Source of the DNA: OMOG01 sp041485845
GTDB lineage: Bacteria > Acidobacteriota > Terriglobia > Bryobacterales > Bryobacteraceae
DNA length: 16,607 nucleotides
NCBI GenBank assembly: GCA_041485845.1
Contig: JBGPKH010000137.1
Span: 1-16,607, forward strand
Direction of reading: 5' to 3'
Part shown: positions 13,775 through 16,607 of the stretch, piece after piece
How the letters are laid out: each line of letters opens with the position of its first letter
How positions within the stretch are numbered: the first letter of the stretch is position 1
The notes under the pieces: model-generated
What the model was told of the DNA's origin: nothing
The model's input: only the letters and a program-made list of their open reading frames with translations
Database searches by the model: none
Made by a program: the position numbers and the translations under genes

Positions 13775-15862
13775 ATGGGTGATCAAACGACGATGGTGTG
13801 GCCCGCTGCGGCCGCGGCCGGTTCGGCTTTCCGGTTTTCCCCGAGCCTCAGTGTCTTTTTCCCGGCGTACAACGACGCGCCTTCGCTGCCCTCGCTGATC
13901 GAACGGACGTTTGCAACGCTGCGCCGCGTGGCCACGGACTACGAAGTCATCGTGGTGAACGACGGCAGCGCGGACAACACCGGGGAGGTCCTGGAAGAGC
14001 TGCAACGGCAATACGCCCCGCTGCTTCGGGTGGTGACCCACGAACAAAACCGCGGGTACGGGGCCGCGTTACGCAGCGGATTCGCCGCCGCCACCAAAGA
14101 GTACATCTTCTATACGGATGGCGACAGCCAGTACGATCCGGCGGAACTGGAGCAACTGCTGTGCGCGGTGACGCCCTCCACCGGCCTGGTCAACGGATAC
14201 AAGATCGAGCGCAGCGACCCCTGGCACCGGGTGGCGATCGGTTGGCTCTACAACCGCTTTGCGCGTTGGCTGTTCCGCATCCGCCTGCGGGATATCGACT
14301 GCGATTTCCGGCTGATCCGGCGGAGCGCGCTCGACCTGGAATCGCTGCGCTCTACCGGAGGCACTATTTGTGTCGAGCTGGTGCGCTCGCTCGAGCTGAG
14401 CGGAGCCGAAGTGATCGAGATCCCCGTACATCACTACCCCCGGCGATACGGCCGCTCGCAGTTCTTTCGCGTAGGCTCGCTGGCCGTGACGTTCCTGCAA
14501 TTGTGCCGGGTCTTCTTCCAGACTGTGCTGGCGCCCGTGGTGAAGGATCTGGGGTCCGCCCGGTTCTCCCGCCGCAAGGGGGCGCTGGTGGCGTTGATCC
14601 TGGCAGTGCTGTCGACCCTGGCATATGCCCGCGCGCTCAGTATTCCCTTCATCTCGGATGATTACCTGCAGATCCAGTTGTCGCGGGACTACGGGCCGGT
14701 CTCCAAGTGGGGAGCGCTCGCCGGCGATGCCTTGTACCGCTGCCGGGCCACTTCACTGGTCCTGACCTATTGGCTGGAGCGCGCGGCCGGCCTTTCGGAC
14801 TGGTATTTCGGCTGGGCCAGCCTGCTGCTCCACATCGCCAATTCGTTCCTGGTCTTCGCGCTGGGGCTGCGATACCGCGTGGGATGGAGGGCCGCCACGC
14901 TGGCGGCGTGCTTCTTTGCCATCAGCCATCGCCACAGCGAAGCCGTCGTGTGGTTCGCCGCGGTGCCGGAACTGCTGGTCTTTTTCTTCGTGATGGCGGC
15001 CTTCCTGTGGTGGACCCGGTGGTTGGAAGCGCGCACGTTTTCCGTGTTTTCTTACGCGGCTGCCGTCGCGTGCTACCTGCTGGCGCTGCTCTCGAAGGAG
15101 TCCGCGGTAGTGCTGGTGCCGCTGTGCGCGCTGGCGGTGCTGTGGCATCCCGAGAGACCGCTGAAAAAGCTCTGGAGCCTGGCGCCATTTGCGGCACTGG
15201 CCGGAGCGTACTTCGCCTTGGACTACGCCGCCCGCGACACCCATCTGCATTTTCACGACGGAACGTTTTCCCTGAGCGCCCCCTTCGTGGAGACGATGGT
15301 GCGCAGCGGGACCCGGCTTCTCGGGGTCTGGGGTATTCCATCCGTGATTCTCCTGTTGACGCAAACGGGCCGCCCGTGGCGCAGGGTCGCGAAGTTCGGC
15401 GGAGCCTGGATGATCCTCACCCTTCTGCCCTACAGCTTTCTCACCTACATGCCCCGGGTGCCCAGCCGGCACACCTACCTGGCGAGCGCCGGGGTGTCAT
15501 TGATTGTGGCGGTGGGCATGCTCACCCTTTGGCAATATGCTCAGCGATGGAACAAGGCGTGGCTGGTTCCGCTGGCCGCGAGCCTGATCCTGGTCCACCA
15601 ATGCGGTTACCAGTGGACCGTGAAGTACCGGCAATACTCCCAGCGCGCGCAACCCACCGAAGAGCTGATTCGTGCGGCGCGCACCGCCGGCCGGGAGATC
15701 CACGCCAGTTGTTTTCCGTACGCGACGGTGATTGCGGACCTGGCGCTGCAACTCCGGCAAGGCGAAACGGCGCCCCCCGTGCTGGTGGTCGGGCCCGCAG
15801 CCGCGCGCCAGGCCGACGCCATCGACTTCTGCAACGCCGACGCGAACGGCGTGCACTATTAG
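13775..15862 (+). CDS. GT2 polyprenyl-phosphate sugar synthase fused to GT-C membrane glycosyltransferase
   Basis: A 695-residue two-part enzyme. Residues 23-250 are a GT2 domain of the dolichol-phosphate mannose/glucose synthase kind: LSVFFPAYNDAPSL (25-38), VIVVNDGSADNT (58-69), YTDGDSQYDP (113-122), and DIDCDFRLIRRS (173-184). Residues 268 to about 620 are polytopic, with roughly nine to eleven hydrophobic segments. They carry GT-C features: ISDDY after the first helix (D295/D296, the usual acidic first-loop motif), LLSKESAVVLVPL, and PSRHTYLASAGVSL, close to TMTC-type O-mannosyltransferases but without their TPR repeats. A soluble tail follows. The simplest reading is that one chain makes a polyprenyl-phosphate sugar on the cytoplasmic side and transfers it on the other side to a glycan, lipid or protein. 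The ATG at 13775 has GGAG 9 bases upstream; ATG 13793 is an alternative. Its stop overlaps the convergent gene by 4 bp. Confidence 0.85.
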   Translation: MGDQTTMVWPAAAAAGSAFRFSPSLSVFFPAYNDAPSLPSLIERTFATLRRVATDYEVIVVNDGSADNTGEVLEELQRQYAPLLRVVTHEQNRGYGAALRSGFAAATKEYIFYTDGDSQYDPAELEQLLCAVTPSTGLVNGYKIERSDPWHRVAIGWLYNRFARWLFRIRLRDIDCDFRLIRRSALDLESLRSTGGTICVELVRSLELSGAEVIEIPVHHYPRRYGRSQFFRVGSLAVTFLQLCRVFFQTVLAPVVKDLGSARFSRRKGALVALILAVLSTLAYARALSIPFISDDYLQIQLSRDYGPVSKWGALAGDALYRCRATSLVLTYWLERAAGLSDWYFGWASLLLHIANSFLVFALGLRYRVGWRAATLAACFFAISHRHSEAVVWFAAVPELLVFFFVMAAFLWWTRWLEARTFSVFSYAAAVACYLLALLSKESAVVLVPLCALAVLWHPERPLKKLWSLAPFAALAGAYFALDYAARDTHLHFHDGTFSLSAPFVETMVRSGTRLLGVWGIPSVILLLTQTGRPWRRVAKFGGAWMILTLLPYSFLTYMPRVPSRHTYLASAGVSLIVAVGMLTLWQYAQRWNKAWLVPLAASLILVHQCGYQWTVKYRQYSQRAQPTEELIRAARTAGREIHASCFPYATVIADLALQLRQGETAPPVLVVGPAAARQADAIDFCNADANGVHY

Positions 15863-16257
15863 GTCTGCGATTTGACGAGCTTCCCGGCAACCCACGCGAA
15901 CAGACCCAGGATCAACCCCGACACAATTCCGGCGATCGGTCCAATGAACAGCATCATCGCTCGGGGGTGTTGTGAGAACGGCGTCGCCTGCATCATCGAC
16001 ACCTCTTGTGGATGACCCGCTAGGTAACGGTTGACCAGGACGACGTGCAATGTCGTGATCCACACACTGTTGACGATGCTCACCAACAGCCCATGAAGGA
16101 AACGCCGATCCGGGGTCCCCTTGGCGATGAAGTACGCGCAGATGACAAAGATCACCAGCCAGACCAGGGGCTCGATGTTCGAAGGAATCACGAACACGGT
16201 GGCGGTGCCCATCGCCACACCGAAAAGCGAAAGCTGAAAGATCAGTTTCCAGTTCAT
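15859..16257 (-). CDS. Small four-helix integral membrane protein, function unknown
   Basis: A 132-residue hydrophobic protein with about four membrane segments: residues 5-24 (IFQLSLFGVAMGTATVFVIP), 28-45 (IEPLVWLVIFVICAYFIA), 54-75, and 100-125 (MMLFIGPIAGIVSGLILGLFAWVAG). Between helices 3 and 4 lies a polar loop containing HPQEVSMM. The overall pattern recalls a family of small uncharacterised membrane proteins found in Acidobacteriota and Bacteroidota; no function is known to me. A strong AGGAGG Shine-Dalgarno (16262-16267) sits 4 bases before the ATG and overlaps the stop of the TIGR03437-domain gene just upstream, so the two are probably co-translated. Its stop TAA overlaps the stop of the convergent GT2-GT-C gene. 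Confidence 0.75.
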   Translation of the reverse strand: MNWKLIFQLSLFGVAMGTATVFVIPSNIEPLVWLVIFVICAYFIAKGTPDRRFLHGLLVSIVNSVWITTLHVVLVNRYLAGHPQEVSMMQATPFSQHPRAMMLFIGPIAGIVSGLILGLFAWVAGKLVKSQT

Positions 16258-16261
16258 GTTG

Positions 16262-16267
16262 CCTCCT
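16262..16267 (-). promoter_or_regulatory. Ribosome binding site overlapping the upstream stop codon
   Basis: AGGAGG on the minus strand lies 4 bases before the ATG at 16257. It shares two bases with the TAG stop (16266-16268) of the preceding gene, the arrangement expected for translational coupling. Confidence 0.7.
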
Positions 16268-16607
16268 ACTGCACGAACAAATTCACAGGCGTGCTGGACT
16301 TGCTCCCCACTTGAACGATCAACGGCAGGCTGCCCGAGGGTGTGTTGGCGTCGAGTTGCGCGTTCACCTGCATGATGCCCGCGTACCCCGGTGCGGCGCC
16401 GGCATAGGGCAGGGTCACCAGAGCGCTGTTCACGGACACCAGCGCCGTCTGCACGGGCCGCTGGAGCGGCGCCGCCGCGGGCCGTCCATCAATGCCCAAG
16501 GTATTCGGAATTCCATCGCCCGTCAGATAGAAGGTGATCAGCGATCCCTTCCTGGCCGGATTGGCCGCGCTGTTGCGGGTACCGTCGGCATTCTGAATGA
16601 GGACCGA
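16266..16607 (-). CDS. TIGR03437 (Solibacter-type) C-terminal domain protein, 5'-partial
   Basis: The last 113 residues of a longer protein whose start lies beyond the right edge. The frame is open to the edge, beginning SVLIQNADGTRNSAANPARK, so it should not be started at the TTG near 16499. The pattern NSAANPARKGSLITFYLTGDG...VNSALVTLPYAGAAPGYAGIMQVNAQLDANTPSG...VQVGSKSSTPVNLFVQ matches the TIGR03437 domain found at the C-termini of secreted repeat proteins of Candidatus Solibacter and relatives. The domain is an Ig-like beta fold and is usually preceded by propeller or Ig repeats; it may serve sorting or surface attachment. It is followed 8 bp later by the four-helix membrane protein gene, so the pair may act together at the envelope. 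This is the best taxonomic marker in the window. Confidence 0.85.
   Translation of the reverse strand, partial: SVLIQNADGTRNSAANPARKGSLITFYLTGDGIPNTLGIDGRPAAAPLQRPVQTALVSVNSALVTLPYAGAAPGYAGIMQVNAQLDANTPSGSLPLIVQVGSKSSTPVNLFVQ

Noticed and set aside
13655..14047. N-terminal extension of the propeller gene up to an ATG at 14047
   Set aside because: It would overlap the GT2-GT-C gene head-on and its sequence is Arg/His-rich without pattern. The GTG at 13654 gives a proper signal peptide.
16266..16499. A short 77-residue gene starting at TTG 16499
   Set aside because: The same frame is open to the window edge with typical TIGR03437 residues upstream, so this is the end of a longer gene.

Overview
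This high-GC window most likely comes from an Acidobacteriota genome of the Bryobacterales / Candidatus Solibacter type. The best marker is the partial gene at the right edge. Its product ends in what reads as the TIGR03437 'Solibacter' C-terminal domain, known mainly from that group. The many secreted repeat-rich proteins, fused glycosyltransferases and G+C-rich palindromic intergenic repeats fit the same lineage. No similarity search was possible, so the taxonomy is inference.

Left part (1-5943, all minus strand): a cell-surface glycan block. In transcription order it holds a 786-residue protein made of two GT4 glycosyltransferases in tandem, a GT2 glycosyltransferase, a two-gene PIN toxin / ribbon-helix-helix antitoxin pair, a bifunctional GT2-methyltransferase, and the N-terminal third to half of a PfkB-type heptose-7-phosphate kinase (HldE/RfaE type) cut by the window edge. 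Genes are packed with gaps or overlaps of 3-70 bp, which suggests a single transcription unit into which the toxin-antitoxin pair was inserted.

Middle (5944-6675): a 732-bp non-coding divergent region. Its left third is AT-rich, unlike anything else here, and carries a dyad operator candidate. Its right two thirds are very GC-rich and hairpin-dense, ending in a repeat that allows two alternative stems just before a T-run. I read it as a divergent promoter plus a long structured leader of the collagen-like gene.

Right-middle (6676-12538, plus strand): two large secreted proteins. The first has three Cys-paired mini-modules, 24 uninterrupted Gly-X-Y triplets and tail-fibre-like C-terminal modules. 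The second, 1202 residues, looks like a heparinase II/III-type polysaccharide lyase with two FCCH-like beta-barrels at the N-terminus and two phage-tail-like beta modules inserted in the catalytic region. A convergent gene (12626-13654, minus) encodes a secreted beta-propeller resembling glycosidases or sialidases.

Right end: a plus-strand GT2 fused to a polytopic GT-C membrane glycosyltransferase (13775-15862) converges on a minus-strand pair: the TIGR03437-domain protein and a small four-helix membrane protein.

Taken together, the window encodes synthesis of nucleotide- and lipid-linked sugars, assembly of a surface glycan, and secreted proteins that could be decorated by, bind to or cleave it. 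The most unusual part is the collagen-like/lyase pair with its structured leader, next to a GT2-GT-C enzyme that could make and use a polyprenyl-phosphate sugar. Any link between them is inferred from proximity only.
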